A DNA stretch of 64,000 nucleotides, from the NCBI RefSeq assembly GCF_016901225.1, contig NZ_JAFEUL010000008.1, positions 124,001-188,000 of the forward strand, given 5' to 3'. The first letter of the stretch is position 1. The number at the start of each line of letters is the position of its first letter. Both the position numbers and the translations under genes were made by a program. The notes under the pieces were generated by a model. That model ran no database searches. It was not told where the DNA came from and worked only from the letters and a program-made list of their open reading frames with translations. This stretch comes from Actibacterium sp. 188UL27-1. GTDB lineage: Bacteria; Pseudomonadota; Alphaproteobacteria; Rhodobacterales; Rhodobacteraceae. This document shows, one piece after another, positions 1-9,346 of the stretch.

Positions 1-1101
1 GCCGCCAAGCAGGTCATCGGCAAGATCGTCTCCATCGGGATGAGCCTCGACACCTGCACCATTCCCGGTTCCCCCAAGGAAGAACGCATCGCGGCTGGCA
101 AGGCCGAACTGGGTCTGGGCATCCACGGCGAACCGGGGGTGCAGCAGGTGGCTTTCGTCGATGCGCGTTCTGCCGTGACGATGGTCACCGAGCGACTGGC
201 GCCCCATCTGACCGGCGGCACGGCGGTCGCGCTGGTCAACAACCTTGGCTCGACCACGCCGCTGGAGATGTCGGTGCTCACCCATGCCTTGACCGAAACC
301 GGCGCGATTGGTCACATCATCGGCCCGGCTGCGATGATGACGTCGCTGGATATGCACGGCTTTTCGATCTCGGTCCTGGAGGCCGACGCGGCCGAGCAGG
401 ATGCCTTGGCCGCGCCGGTCCCCATGGCCGCCTGGCCCGGCCTGCACCAGGTGGTGCCGGTCCCTGTGATGCCGATGCCCGACGGGTTGACGCCCATCGC
501 CCCCATCGCCTCGCACAATGACCGGGCCCGCGGGACCATTGAAAAGGTCGCCGACTTGCTGATCGCCGCCGAACCCAAGTTGAATGAGCTTGATGCGAAA
601 TCCGGCGATGGCGACACGGGCGCGACCCTCGCCACCGCAGCGCGCGCTTTAAAAGGTGGGTTGGACCGGATGCCGCTGGCTGACCTGACCCAGCTTTTCC
701 CGGCCTTGGGCAATGAGTTGAGCCAGACCATGGGCGGCTCTTCCGGTGTCATCCTAGCAATTTTCTTTAACGCGACAGGCGATGCCTGCGCCAACGGCGC
801 CTCGATCCATGCCGCGCTGCAAGAAGGGTTGGCCCGGGTCAGCGAGGTTGGCGGCGCACAGGTTGGCGACCGCACCATGATCGACGCGCTGTCGCCTGCT
901 TTGACGGCCTTACCTGACGGGATCACCGCTGCCGCCAAGGCGGCCCGCCAAGGGGCCGATCACACGGCTCATATCCACCGGGCCAAGGCGGGGCGCGCGG
1001 CCTATGTGCCCGAGGAAAACCTGAAGGGCCACAATGACCCGGGCGCAGAGGCCGTCGCCCTTTTGTTCGAGGGCCTGGCCCGCGAAATGGCGGAGGGCTG
1101 A
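1..1101 (+). CDS. Dihydroxyacetone-type kinase, fused DhaK-DhaL (5' truncated by window)
   Basis: The reading frame is open from base 1, so the gene begins outside the window. It phosphorylates dihydroxyacetone or a related ketose with ATP in the cytoplasm. The left part is the end of a DhaK domain, with the motif GLGIHGEPG near bases 112-138. A linker of about 30 residues leads to a DhaL domain with the nucleotide and Mg-binding motif KSGDGDTG (bases 598-621) and GGSSG further on. Fused DhaKL proteins normally have about 550 residues, so roughly the first third is missing, including the substrate-binding histidine. A LacI-type regulator follows directly. The true substrate could be another short ketose such as erythrulose; the sequence does not decide this. 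Confidence 0.9.
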   Translation, partial: AAKQVIGKIVSIGMSLDTCTIPGSPKEERIAAGKAELGLGIHGEPGVQQVAFVDARSAVTMVTERLAPHLTGGTAVALVNNLGSTTPLEMSVLTHALTETGAIGHIIGPAAMMTSLDMHGFSISVLEADAAEQDALAAPVPMAAWPGLHQVVPVPVMPMPDGLTPIAPIASHNDRARGTIEKVADLLIAAEPKLNELDAKSGDGDTGATLATAARALKGGLDRMPLADLTQLFPALGNELSQTMGGSSGVILAIFFNATGDACANGASIHAALQEGLARVSEVGGAQVGDRTMIDALSPALTALPDGITAAAKAARQGADHTAHIHRAKAGRAAYVPEENLKGHNDPGAEAVALLFEGLAREMAEG

Positions 1102-2161
1102 CGCCATCGCCACCAGGGACCAAGCGGAGGCTGCGGGCAAGCCTACGGTGAACGATATCGCGCGGGTGGCCGGTGTCAGCCTCGCCACCGTCGACCGGGT
1201 GCTGAATGATCGCCCCGGCGTGCGCAAGGTGACCATCGCAAAGGTCCAGACCGCTATTGATACGCTGGGCTACATCCGCGACACGGCGGCCGCCAATCTG
1301 GCGCGCAAACGGGTCTACACGATCCTTTTCATCCTGCCTGCCACGGGCAGCGAATTTGTGGCCGGGCTGGAAGAGGCTATTCGGGACCAGTCCCAGAAGC
1401 TCGCCCTTGACCGCACGCAGTTGCGGGTTGCCAAGGCCACGCCCTTTGATCCGCAACAGATCGTGGCGGCCTTGGATGCCGTTGATCCGCATGAGGTTGA
1501 CGGTATCGCTCTTTTCGGGCCCGAGACGCCGTCGATCCGCGATGCCGTGCGCCGGATCAGGGCGCGGGGCGTGGCTGTGGTGGCGCTGGTGTCGGACCTG
1601 CCAAGCTCGGACCGGGATCATTTCGTGGGCATCGACAACCTGGCCGCCGGACGCACCGCGGCGCAGTTGATGGGCCGGTTCCTGCGGATACAGGGCACCG
1701 TGTTGGTCCTGACCGGATCGCGCCTGGCGCGGGATCACCTGGAGCGGCGGCAGGGGTTTGATCTGGTCATGGCCGATGAGTTTCCCGGTCAGCAGGTCGT
1801 CGCCTCGGTCGAAGGGCGGGACGATCCGGCGCTCATCAACGATCTGCTCACCCGCGCGTTTGACAGCTACCCCGATCTGGTCGGCATCTATGCCTCAGCC
1901 GCCGACCATGCCGGTTTGATCCAGTATCTGTCTCAATCGGCGCCGGGCAAGGGGCCGGTCGTCGTGGCCCATGAATTGACCCCCATGGCCCGGCGCGCTT
2001 TGCGGGACGGGGTGTTCGACGCGGTGATCAACCAGGACCGGGGGCATCTGGTGCGCTCTGCCGTCCGGGTGCTGCGCGCCAATGTCGATGGCGTCCCGTT
2101 CAACCCGACCCAAGAACGTATTCGCATCGACATCTACCTGAAAGAGAACCTACCTGCCTGA
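1034..2161 (+). CDS. LacI-family transcriptional regulator
   Basis: This is a DNA-binding repressor or activator with an N-terminal LacI helix-turn-helix (TVNDIARVAGVSLATVDRVL) followed by a periplasmic-binding-protein-like effector domain of about 270 residues. The start is uncertain. ATG at 1034 lies 68 bases inside the kinase gene and would add some 37 unlikely residues before the helix-turn-helix. GTG at 1148 would start just inside the domain. An ATC at 1106 sits nine bases after a GGAGG sequence. The protein probably controls the upstream kinase and perhaps the downstream transporter and dehydrogenase, which share its strand. The effector is likely a sugar or polyol phosphate, by analogy with the family. 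Confidence 0.88.
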   Translation: MTRAQRPSPFCSRAWPAKWRRADAIATRDQAEAAGKPTVNDIARVAGVSLATVDRVLNDRPGVRKVTIAKVQTAIDTLGYIRDTAAANLARKRVYTILFILPATGSEFVAGLEEAIRDQSQKLALDRTQLRVAKATPFDPQQIVAALDAVDPHEVDGIALFGPETPSIRDAVRRIRARGVAVVALVSDLPSSDRDHFVGIDNLAAGRTAAQLMGRFLRIQGTVLVLTGSRLARDHLERRQGFDLVMADEFPGQQVVASVEGRDDPALINDLLTRAFDSYPDLVGIYASAADHAGLIQYLSQSAPGKGPVVVAHELTPMARRALRDGVFDAVINQDRGHLVRSAVRVLRANVDGVPFNPTQERIRIDIYLKENLPA

Positions 2162-2254
2162 TCCGTCCGCCGTGACAACGATCAGCCCGCAGTCTACAAA
2201 AGAGGCCAAGCTGGCCGGTCAGAGCAAGCGGATCCGCGGACGGGAGAGAGAGTG

Positions 2255-3112
2255 ATGGACATTCTGGTGTCGGTGGTCCTGCCGCTGGGCCTTGCCTTTA
2301 TCATGTTTTCATTGGGCGTTGGGCTGGTCCCAGACGATTTTCTACGGGTCCTGCGTCGCACCGTTGCCTTTCTGACCGGAGCCCTGTGCCAGATCATTCT
2401 GATCCCGGTCGTCACATTCGGGGTCATCCTCGCCTTTGGGATCAGCGGCGAACTGGCGGTCGGGTTCATGATCCTGGCGGCGTGCCCTGGCGGCGTGACC
2501 AGCAACGTGATCGCGCGACTGTCAAAGGCGGATGTGGCATTGTCCGTGTCCTTGACCGCCGTGATCAGCCTGACCAGCATGCTGACCGTGCCCCTGATCT
2601 TGGGCTTCGCGTTCGGGTATTTCATGGAGGCATCGGCCACATCGATCAGCATCACCGGCACGGCGGTCACCATGTTCGCGCTGACGGTGGTGCCGGTCCT
2701 GTTGGGCCTCGGCCTGCGGGCGGCATTGCCCGGCCCCATGGCGCGGGGTGAACCGATCCTGTCGCGCATCGCCACCGGCCTGTTCGTGCTGATTGTTCTG
2801 GCGGCCCTCGCGTCGAACTGGGCGCTGTTCGTCCAGAACCTGCCCAGCCTGGGCCCTGCCATCACCTGCCTGATCGCGGTGCTGCTGATTATCGGCTTTC
2901 TGGTACCCGCCATGCTGCGCCGCACCGTGATGGAGGCCAAGACAATCTCTATCGAAACCGGCATTCAGAATTCGACCCTGGGCATCACCGTCGCGGCCCT
3001 GATCGGCGGGCAGCAGGCGTTCACGGCCTTTGCCTTGCCCGCCGCCGTCTACGGAATTTTGATGTATCTGGTCGTCTTGCCCGCCATTCTGTGGTTCCGT
3101 CGGCTGGACTGA
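2255..3112 (+). CDS. BASS-family sodium:solute symporter
   Basis: This is a polytopic inner-membrane protein of 285 residues with about nine hydrophobic segments. It carries the family signature ACPGGVTSN at about residues 77-85, as in the bile acid:sodium symporter (BASS) family. Bacterial members carry organic anions such as pantoate, 2-keto acids or steroid acids. The ATG at 2255 follows GGGAGAG at a normal distance; a GTG at 2252 is immediately in front. The gene sits between a sugar-type regulator and an FAD dehydrogenase, so it may import that dehydrogenase's substrate. The actual substrate cannot be read from the sequence. Confidence 0.85.
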   Translation: MDILVSVVLPLGLAFIMFSLGVGLVPDDFLRVLRRTVAFLTGALCQIILIPVVTFGVILAFGISGELAVGFMILAACPGGVTSNVIARLSKADVALSVSLTAVISLTSMLTVPLILGFAFGYFMEASATSISITGTAVTMFALTVVPVLLGLGLRAALPGPMARGEPILSRIATGLFVLIVLAALASNWALFVQNLPSLGPAITCLIAVLLIIGFLVPAMLRRTVMEAKTISIETGIQNSTLGITVAALIGGQQAFTAFALPAAVYGILMYLVVLPAILWFRRLD

Positions 3113-3137
3113 CGGGTACGCGCAACTGGAGGATCCC

Positions 3138-4793
3138 ATGGAACAGGCGGATGTCATCGTGGTCGGCGGGGGCCTGGCCGGTCTGGTGGCCGCGGCAGAA
3201 CTGGCCGACCGGGGCAAATCCGTCAGCCTGATCGACCAGGAGCCCGATCATTTTTTGGGGGGGCAGGCCTTTTGGTCCCTTGGCGGGCTGATGCTGGTCA
3301 ACAGCCCCGAACAGCGCCGCATGGGCATCGTTGACAGCCGCGAACTGGCGATGTCCGACTGGATGGGATCAGCGCAGTTCGACCGGGACGAAGACCACTG
3401 GCCCCGCAAATGGGCCGAAGCCTTTATTGATTTCTCGGCCGGGGGCATGCGCGGTTGGCTCCACGGTTTGGGGATGCGCTGGTTCCCGATTGTCGGCTGG
3501 GCCGAGCGGGGCGGCGCCTTCGCCTCGGGCCACGGCAATTCGGTGCCGCGCTTTCATCTGACCTGGGGCGTCGGCCCTGGCACGCAGGAACCGTTTGAGC
3601 GGCGGGTGCGCGACCATGCCAAATCGGGGCGGATCACGCTGAAATTTCGCCACCGCTGTTCGCATATCATCATGGAGAATGGCGCGGCCAAAGGGGTCAG
3701 CGGTGAAGTGCTGGCCGAGGACCTGTCCCCGCGGGGACACAAGACCAACCGCGATATCGTGGGTGATTTTGAGCTGCGTGCGGCGAGCGTTTTGGTGACT
3801 TCTGGCGGGATCGGTGGCGATTTCGATCTGGTGCGCAAGGCCTGGCCGACCGACCGGCTTGGCCCCGCCCCGGCCGAGATGATTTCCGGTGTGCCTGCCC
3901 ATGTCGACGGTCGCATGGTCGGCATCAGTCAGGCGGCGGGTGGCCATGTCATCAATGCCGACCGGATGTGGCACTATACCGAAGGGGTCAAGAACTGGGA
4001 TCCAATCTGGCCCAATCATGGCATCCGCATCCTGCCCGGGCCATCGTCGATGTGGTTCGACGCGACGGGAAACCGTTTTGCCCCGCCTGCCTTGCCTGGG
4101 TTTGACAGCCTGGGAACGCTCAAGATGATCCTGGCGACGGGCTATGATTATTCCTGGTTCATCACCACACAAGCCATCGTGAAAAAGGAATTCGCGCTAT
4201 CGGGATCCGAGCAAAACCCCGATCTGGAGGCCAAAAGCTGGAAACGCGTATTGCAGGACCGGGTGCTGAACAAACAGGCCACCCCGGCGGTTGAGGCCTT
4301 TAAGGAACATGGCGAAAACTTCGTTGTCGCCAAGACCCTTGAGGAATTGGTCGCGGGCATGAACGCCGTCCAAGGCAATGACTTGCTGGATGTGGCCAAG
4401 ATCCGGACGGAGGTGGAGGCGCGCGACGCCCAGATCAAAAATCCATTCTCCAAGGATGTGCAGATGATGGCGATCCATGCGGCGCGCAACTATCGCGGTG
4501 ACCGGCTTTTGCGCACGGCCAAACCCCACCGCATCCTGGATCCGGCCAATGGCCCGCTGATCGCGGTCAAGCTTAACATCATCACGCGCAAGACGCTGGG
4601 CGGGCTGCAAACCGACCTGAACAGCCAGATGCTCGACGCCTCCGGTCAGCTGATCCCTGGTCTTTTCGCGGCGGGGGAGGTCGCAGGCTTTGGCGGCGGC
4701 GGGTATCACGGCTATAACGCCCTGGAGGGGACGTTCCTGGGCGGCTGCATCTTTTCCGGCAGGCAAGCAGGGCGGGCCGAAACCATTGCTTAA
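3138..4793 (+). CDS. FAD-dependent dehydrogenase (fumarate reductase / KstD-like flavoprotein)
   Basis: This is a 551-residue flavoprotein. Residues 1-30 form the Rossmann FAD-binding motif (VIVVGGGLAGLVAA). The C-terminal FAD contact GLFAAGEVAGFGGGG lies near residues 507-521. The layout is that of the FAD_binding_2 family, which includes fumarate reductases, 3-ketosteroid dehydrogenases and urocanate reductases. Many alphaproteobacteria carry this version under the plain name 'FAD-binding dehydrogenase'. There is no signal peptide, so it should be cytoplasmic. It lies 25 bases after the BASS transporter, with a GGAGG site at 3129-3133, and is probably co-transcribed. A perfect 16-bp palindrome at 3724-3739 lies within the coding sequence. 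Confidence 0.85.
   Translation: MEQADVIVVGGGLAGLVAAAELADRGKSVSLIDQEPDHFLGGQAFWSLGGLMLVNSPEQRRMGIVDSRELAMSDWMGSAQFDRDEDHWPRKWAEAFIDFSAGGMRGWLHGLGMRWFPIVGWAERGGAFASGHGNSVPRFHLTWGVGPGTQEPFERRVRDHAKSGRITLKFRHRCSHIIMENGAAKGVSGEVLAEDLSPRGHKTNRDIVGDFELRAASVLVTSGGIGGDFDLVRKAWPTDRLGPAPAEMISGVPAHVDGRMVGISQAAGGHVINADRMWHYTEGVKNWDPIWPNHGIRILPGPSSMWFDATGNRFAPPALPGFDSLGTLKMILATGYDYSWFITTQAIVKKEFALSGSEQNPDLEAKSWKRVLQDRVLNKQATPAVEAFKEHGENFVVAKTLEELVAGMNAVQGNDLLDVAKIRTEVEARDAQIKNPFSKDVQMMAIHAARNYRGDRLLRTAKPHRILDPANGPLIAVKLNIITRKTLGGLQTDLNSQMLDASGQLIPGLFAAGEVAGFGGGGYHGYNALEGTFLGGCIFSGRQAGRAETIA
3724..3739. repeat. 16-bp palindrome TGTCCCCGCGGGGACA, copy 1
   Basis: Perfect inverted repeat TGTCCCCGCGGGGACA inside the FAD dehydrogenase gene, coding for part of DLSPRGH. 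Identical copies occur at 15512-15527 and 29353-29368. Confidence 0.9.
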
Positions 4794-4887
4794 CGTGGCC
4801 ATTCCGCGGCCAGATGCGCGGCGGAATGGCCAGCCAAAGCCTTAATCCCCTTAACCAACGGGACTAGACGGTAATGGGTTATGGCGG

Positions 4888-5390
4888 TCAGGCCCGCGCT
4901 TTCGGCGATCTGGCCATGTCGCGTTGTCGCGCCGCCCGAGGTGCTCGATTTAAGCCACTCTCCGTTAGAAAGTGACCATTGTCCGACAGGCGATTGTAAA
5001 GCAATCTGCCCGGAGCGAGGCTCTTCCAGCCCAGTGCTGACCGTCGCCTAATGAGTTCGGCTTTGATGGTTTTGAAGAAGGTCTCGACGGCAGCATTGTC
5101 GTAACAATTACCTTTGCCACTCATGGACACCTTGAAGCCGTGCTGGCGATCCGTGATCCGTGTGTTGAAGGCATCCTTTGGCTGGCCCACGCAGATCTGC
5201 AGCCAGCCTTCTCTGGTCCAAACATGGCTGATGTCTTCGGCCTATGACCTGACAGTCGAAACGCAGTTTCGATGAGAGGTTACTTCTGATTGGGCCCATC
5301 CACATCGAAGTCCCGGTTCAAAAGGTTGGGCGCGATGTTGAAAGCATGGTTGCCGTCGGCTCTTCGGTGAGCGCCTCCCTACAGCAGACC
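4888..5390 (-). pseudogene. IS3-family transposase (orfB) remnant with internal deletions
   Basis: Read on the minus strand, pieces of an IS3-type DDE integrase appear in order but in different frames. They are IAPNLLNRDFDVDGPNQK (near 5290-5345), then a frameshift and [12 protein letters not shown] (near 5210-5245), then [20 protein letters not shown] (near 5085-5145) and [12 protein letters not shown]. In intact relatives about 60 residues separate EGWL from HGFKVSM, and about 25 separate KAELI from SALGWKS. Here both stretches are missing, the second across a junction RRRSAL. The catalytic aspartates in the first missing stretch are gone, so the element is dead. Confidence 0.85.
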
Positions 5391-5518
5391 TCAATCGCCA
5401 ATACGATGCGCGGTTAGCTGAGATTTAAATGCCCAATATGGGCCTGCCGATAGGCAAGACCACATGTACGAAAGATGTCAGCAACCTCCAGCTTCGGGCG
5501 TGGCAACGCCCGGGTCGG

Positions 5519-5670
5519 TCACTCAGCCCTTCGATCCGGCAGTTGCGCCAGAAACTCGTACGGGCGGTCGGTGTCGCGGATCGGTTAGGTTGCGACATGG
5601 GTGTATTGCGCCGTTGTGCTCCGCTTGGCCTGCCAAAGTAGAACCTGAATGATCCGCCAAAGCACGATAT
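5519..5670 (-). pseudogene. Tyrosine recombinase/integrase C-terminal remnant
   Basis: The minus strand encodes RIIQVLLWQAKRSTTAQYTH, then VAT, a TAA stop, then PIRDTDRPYEFLAQLPDRRA. This matches the end of phage-type integrases found with mobile elements, where the usual text is IQVLLGHA..STT..YTHVA followed by the catalytic tyrosine region. The GHA box is changed to WQA, which loses the conserved histidine. The stop sits where a glutamine codon (CAA to TAA) would be expected. Only this end is recognisable. It lies next to the IS3 remnant, so the 4.9-5.7 kb gap is an old insertion site. Confidence 0.65.
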
Positions 5671-5834
5671 CGATGGATTCGAGATTGCAGATTTCGAAAG
5701 TGCGTTACCCCGTACCATAGAAATGGTGGGCCCGGCGCAGCCCGACAAGCCGCATATCGTCGGTCATCCGCGACGTTCCATGCGGGTGGGATGCCCCGCA
5801 CGACCGTTTCGACGATCCGCTACCGTAATTGGGA

Positions 5835-5855
5835 GGTGGGCGTCGAACGCCCACC
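5835..5855 (-). terminator. Hairpin after glyA
   Basis: Perfect 9-bp stem GGTGGGCGT/ACGCCCACC with a 3-base loop, ten bases beyond the glyA stop on the minus strand. No strong T-run follows, so termination is inferred from position and stem strength. Confidence 0.55.
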
Positions 5856-5865
5856 GTCGCCTGAC

Positions 5866-7161
5866 CTAGAGATCTGCGTAGATCGGGAAGTTGGCGCACA
5901 GGGCCAGAACCTCGTCGCGGACCTTTGCCTCGACCACCGCGTTGCCGTCTTCGCCATTGGCGGCGAGGCCGTCGACAACTTCGACGATCCACTGGGCGAT
6001 CTGGGTAAACTCTGCCTCGGCAAAGCCACGGGTCGTGCCAGCCGGGCTGCCCAGGCGAACGCCGCTGGTCACCATGGGCTTTTCCGTGTCGAAGGGGATG
6101 CCGTTCTTGTTGCAGGTGATGTGGGCGCGGCCGAGCGCCCGCTCCGTCGCATTGCCTTTGACCCCTTTGGGGCGCAGGTCGACCAGCAAAACATGGCTGT
6201 CCGTGCCACCTGTGACGATGTCGAGCCCGCCTGCCATCAGACCGGCCCCCATGGCCTGGGCATTCTTGATGACCTGCTGCTGGTATGTTTTGAATTCGGG
6301 GCGCAGCGCCTCCCCAAAGGCCACGGCCTTGGCCGCGATGACATGCATCAATGGCCCACCCTGGAGGCCGGGGAAAATGGCGGAGTTGAACTTTTTCGCC
6401 ATCGCCTCGTCATCGGTCAGGATCATGCCGCCACGCGGGCCGCGCAGGGTTTTATGCGTGGTCGTGGTCACGGCGTGGCAATGGGGGAAGGGCGAGGGGT
6501 AGACGCCTGCCGCGATCAGACCTGCGAAATGCGCCACATCCGCCAGCAGGTAGGCCCCGACGCTGTCCGCAATCTCGCGGAATTTGGCAAAATCGATCTG
6601 GCGTGGGATGGCGGAGCCCCCGGCGATGATCATCTGCGGTTTATGCTCTGCCGCGAGTGCTGCCAGCTGATCGTAATCGATATCCAGCGTGTCGGGCCTG
6701 ACGCCGTATTGCACGGCGTTAAACCACTTGCCCGACTGGTTGGGCTTGGCCCCGTGGGTGAGGTGGCCACCGGCATCCAGGCTCATGCCGAGGATCGTGT
6801 CGCCCGGTTTCAACAGCGCCAGGAACACGCCCTGGTTCGCCTGGCTCCCGGAATTGGGCTGAACATTGGCAAAGTCGCACCCGAACAGTTGCTTGGCTCG
6901 GTCGATCGCCAATTGCTCTGCAATATCCACGTATTGGCAGCCGCCATAGTAGCGACGACCGGGATATCCCTCGGCATATTTGTTGGTCATGACGCCGCCT
7001 TGGGCTTCCATCACCGCTTGGCTGACGATGTTTTCCGACGCGATCAATTCGATCTCGTCCCGCTGACGGCCAAGCTCCTTGTCCATGGCTGCGGCGATCT
7101 CGGGGTCGCGGGCGGCAAGGCTTTGAGTGAAAAATCCATCGTCGCGGTGCGGGGCGTTCAT
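5866..7161 (-). CDS. glyA: Serine hydroxymethyltransferase
   Basis: This PLP enzyme interconverts serine plus tetrahydrofolate with glycine plus 5,10-methylene-tetrahydrofolate in the cytoplasm. The protein has 431 residues, the normal length. Visible family marks are IASENIVS (residues 40-47), [13 protein letters not shown] (62-74), [12 protein letters not shown] (208-219) and the PLP lysine K237 in [14 protein letters not shown]. The ATG at 7161 is preceded by AGGAGGAAC at good spacing. An in-frame extension to 7326 has no ribosome site and overlaps the nadK start region, so it was not used. It diverges from nadK. Confidence 0.97.
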   Translation of the reverse strand: MNAPHRDDGFFTQSLAARDPEIAAAMDKELGRQRDEIELIASENIVSQAVMEAQGGVMTNKYAEGYPGRRYYGGCQYVDIAEQLAIDRAKQLFGCDFANVQPNSGSQANQGVFLALLKPGDTILGMSLDAGGHLTHGAKPNQSGKWFNAVQYGVRPDTLDIDYDQLAALAAEHKPQMIIAGGSAIPRQIDFAKFREIADSVGAYLLADVAHFAGLIAAGVYPSPFPHCHAVTTTTHKTLRGPRGGMILTDDEAMAKKFNSAIFPGLQGGPLMHVIAAKAVAFGEALRPEFKTYQQQVIKNAQAMGAGLMAGGLDIVTGGTDSHVLLVDLRPKGVKGNATERALGRAHITCNKNGIPFDTEKPMVTSGVRLGSPAGTTRGFAEAEFTQIAQWIVEVVDGLAANGEDGNAVVEAKVRDEVLALCANFPIYADL

Positions 7162-7315
7162 GGGTCGGTTCCTCCTGATCGGCAACATATGATGGCAGGC
7201 ATGTAGCGCAAAACCCCGCCGCGCAAAAGAAAGAAACCCCTGTTCTGGGCCGGTCTTGCCTTCCCGCGGGTGCCGGGCAAAGACTGCTGACACCGAAAGG
7301 GTGCGGGGGATTACG

Positions 7316-8074
7316 ATGGGAAACATAGCTTTTATGGCCAGCGAGACGCCCGTGGCCCAGGCGGCGCAACGGACGCTGGGGGCCGCCTATGGGGTCACCG
7401 CACCAGAGGAGGCGGAGGTGATCGTTGCCTTGGGTGGCGACGGCTTCATGCTGCAAACGCTCCACGGCACGCAGCATCTGGACATCCCGGTTTATGGAAT
7501 GAATTGCGGGACCATCGGCTTTTTGATGAACGAATATCGGGAGGAAGGGTTGCCCGACCGCCTGACCGAAGCCGAAGAGGAAGTGATCAATCCCTTGCAT
7601 ATGCATGCCGTGACCGATGACGGGTCAGAACATGAACGGCTGGCCATTAACGAGGTTGCCTTGCTGCGGGCCGGATCGCAGGCGGCAAAACTGCGGATCG
7701 CGGTTGATGGCCGGGTGCGGATGCCGGAGCTGGTCTGCGATGGGGCGCTGGTGGCGACGCCTGCGGGATCGACCGCCTATAACTATTCCGCTTATGGCCC
7801 GATCGTGCCCATCGGGTCCGATGTGCTGGCGCTGACGGCGATTGCCGCCTTCCGGCCCCGGCGCTGGCGGGGGGCGCTGTTGCCGAAATCGGCGGAGGTG
7901 GTGATCGACGTGCTGGAACCCGAAAAGCGCCGCGTCCATGCCGATGCGGATAGCCGCTCTGTCCAGAACGTGCAGCGCGTCACGATCCGAAGTGAGGCCA
8001 GCATCGCCCATCGCATCCTGTTCGATCCAGGGCACGGGTTGGAAGAACGGTTGATCAGCGAACAGTTTACCTGA
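7316..8074 (+). CDS. nadK: NAD kinase
   Basis: This enzyme phosphorylates NAD to NADP with ATP in the cytoplasm. The protein has 252 residues, the short form common in alphaproteobacteria. The family motifs GGDGFML (residues 40-46), [10 protein letters not shown] (63-72), INEVALLR (111-118) and [11 protein letters not shown] (146-156) are intact. The start ATG at 7316 was chosen because the protein then begins with the typical N-terminus. A longer frame from 7256 would run into the glyA leader. The gene stands alone, divergent from glyA, with a 154-bp shared upstream region. Confidence 0.96.
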   Translation: MGNIAFMASETPVAQAAQRTLGAAYGVTAPEEAEVIVALGGDGFMLQTLHGTQHLDIPVYGMNCGTIGFLMNEYREEGLPDRLTEAEEEVINPLHMHAVTDDGSEHERLAINEVALLRAGSQAAKLRIAVDGRVRMPELVCDGALVATPAGSTAYNYSAYGPIVPIGSDVLALTAIAAFRPRRWRGALLPKSAEVVIDVLEPEKRRVHADADSRSVQNVQRVTIRSEASIAHRILFDPGHGLEERLISEQFT

Positions 8075-8267
8075 ACCAGCGGTCGGACGTTCGGACCATT
8101 GCACGCGGCGGTTCCGGGGGCCTACGGTTTGGCCATGGCATCTGTGCTGCGATACATGATGATGGTAATGGCCCTGTGGGCGGCAGCAGCAGTGATCAAC
8201 CGGTTTGGGACTTGATGTCCCGCAACGCGGCGCGCTCTTGTCGTTGTGTCCCTGACCTTTACCTAGG

Positions 8268-8623
8268 ATGATCGTCCCGGCCCTGGCCACTGCCCTTGTC
8301 ATCGGTGTCCGGTCGCGCAGGCCCCACACCGCCACCACGGATCCGCACAGCTTTGCCTTTGGACCCGTCACCATCAATGCTGGCCTGCGCATCCTAGCTG
8401 ATGCCAGCGGCGCCAGGGATCTGACAGAGCGGGACCCGAAATTGCTGAGCTGCTTTCGGGAAAACCCACGCTTTGTACTGACCAAAGACGCGCTTTACGA
8501 TGCGGGGTGGAGGGCGATTACATGCCCAACAACCGGGCGTTGGATCAGCATATTCTGACGCTGCGCCGCAAGATCGACCCGGACCAGAAACAAGGCACCA
8601 TAATTGAGAGGGTCCGCGGCTAA
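8268..8623 (+). pseudogene. Frameshifted OmpR-type winged-helix remnant
   Basis: The first frame reads FAFGPVTINAGLRILADASG, then LTERDPKLLSCFRENPRFVL and TKDALYDAGW. After about base 8505 the match continues in another frame as EGDYMPNNRALDQHI, LTLRRKIDPD and TIIERVRG, ending in a stop. Together these make a Trans_reg_C (OmpR/PhoB) DNA-binding domain that lacks its last residues. There is no receiver domain in front, only about 30 residues of unrelated sequence. The gene is broken and probably inactive. Confidence 0.65.
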
Positions 8624-9295
8624 GGTGACCGCGTTGCGGCTGATCAGGGGCATCACGTCACCGGAGGGTCCCATGCTCAGACCCGCAACCCTTTTTGCCG
8701 CTTTCACCCTCGCCTTGCCACTCTACGCCGATATGGCATCCGACGTGTTTGGCACCCACAATCCCGAAGAACTGGCATTGTGCGGCGCTCTCGAAAGGCT
8801 GAAACATGGGAGAGGCGCATCCGATGGAATATACGCTGGGTTATGGCGCGGCCACGGCGGGCGTGCATGCCGAGGCCAAGCGGATATTCGAAGAAGCGGT
8901 TGAACAGATGAACAGCGCGCAGGCCATGACAGGGCTGCCCCGGATGGCCGATAACGGGCTGGCCGGGCCCGAAGATCCCGCTGCCGCAGCAGCGTGAGAA
9001 AAGCGGGCAGCCGAACTGGGCAGCGAGGTTGCGATGTTCAATTTCGGGCTCGACCTGCTGCGCGGCTGCGGGGGGGGTGAGCAACCTGTTCTGCCTGCGC
9101 GCTGGCATTGACGGAACAGGTCTGCATGTGCCGCTGGAATTCTTCACCCTGTTTCGCGTGTTCATGGTCGCGGTCCGTATCTGGGGCGCGTTGGAAGGTA
9201 GCCAGCCCATCACCGGAACGCTGGAGATCGGATTCCGGGCTGTGTTGATCGTCGTGACATTGCCGTTTCTGCCGTCTGGTGGGGCTTGACGCCGA
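8624..9295. other. Low-coding, decayed stretch
   Basis: No frame gives a confident gene here. A frame from 8673 starts with a good signal-peptide-like sequence (MLRPATLFAAFTLALPLYA) but loses sense after about residue 45. Another frame from 8806 to 8997 reads like a helical segment (AEAKRIFEEAVEQMNSAQ) with a stop directly in front of it. The two could be halves of one frameshifted exported protein. A third open stretch at 9029-9289 is hydrophobic but unrecognised. The area follows a clear pseudogene, so decay is the simplest reading. Confidence 0.5.
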
Positions 9296-9346
9296 ATGGC
9301 CACGCTTCGATCTCGTCCGGGTGAGTTTCACAAGGATTGCGCGGCC

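Noticed and set aside
923-1738. 271-codon open frame opposite the kinase and LacI genes
   Set aside because: Shadow frame; proline/arginine-rich text without motifs.
5791-7206. Long open frame (471 codons) opposite glyA
   Set aside because: It is the antisense of a well-supported glyA, with no family text of its own; typical high-GC shadow.
8135-8215. 26-codon frame coding a hydrophobic peptide starting MASVLRYMMM
   Set aside because: Could be a micro-protein, but there is no ribosome site at the right distance and it sits next to decayed DNA.
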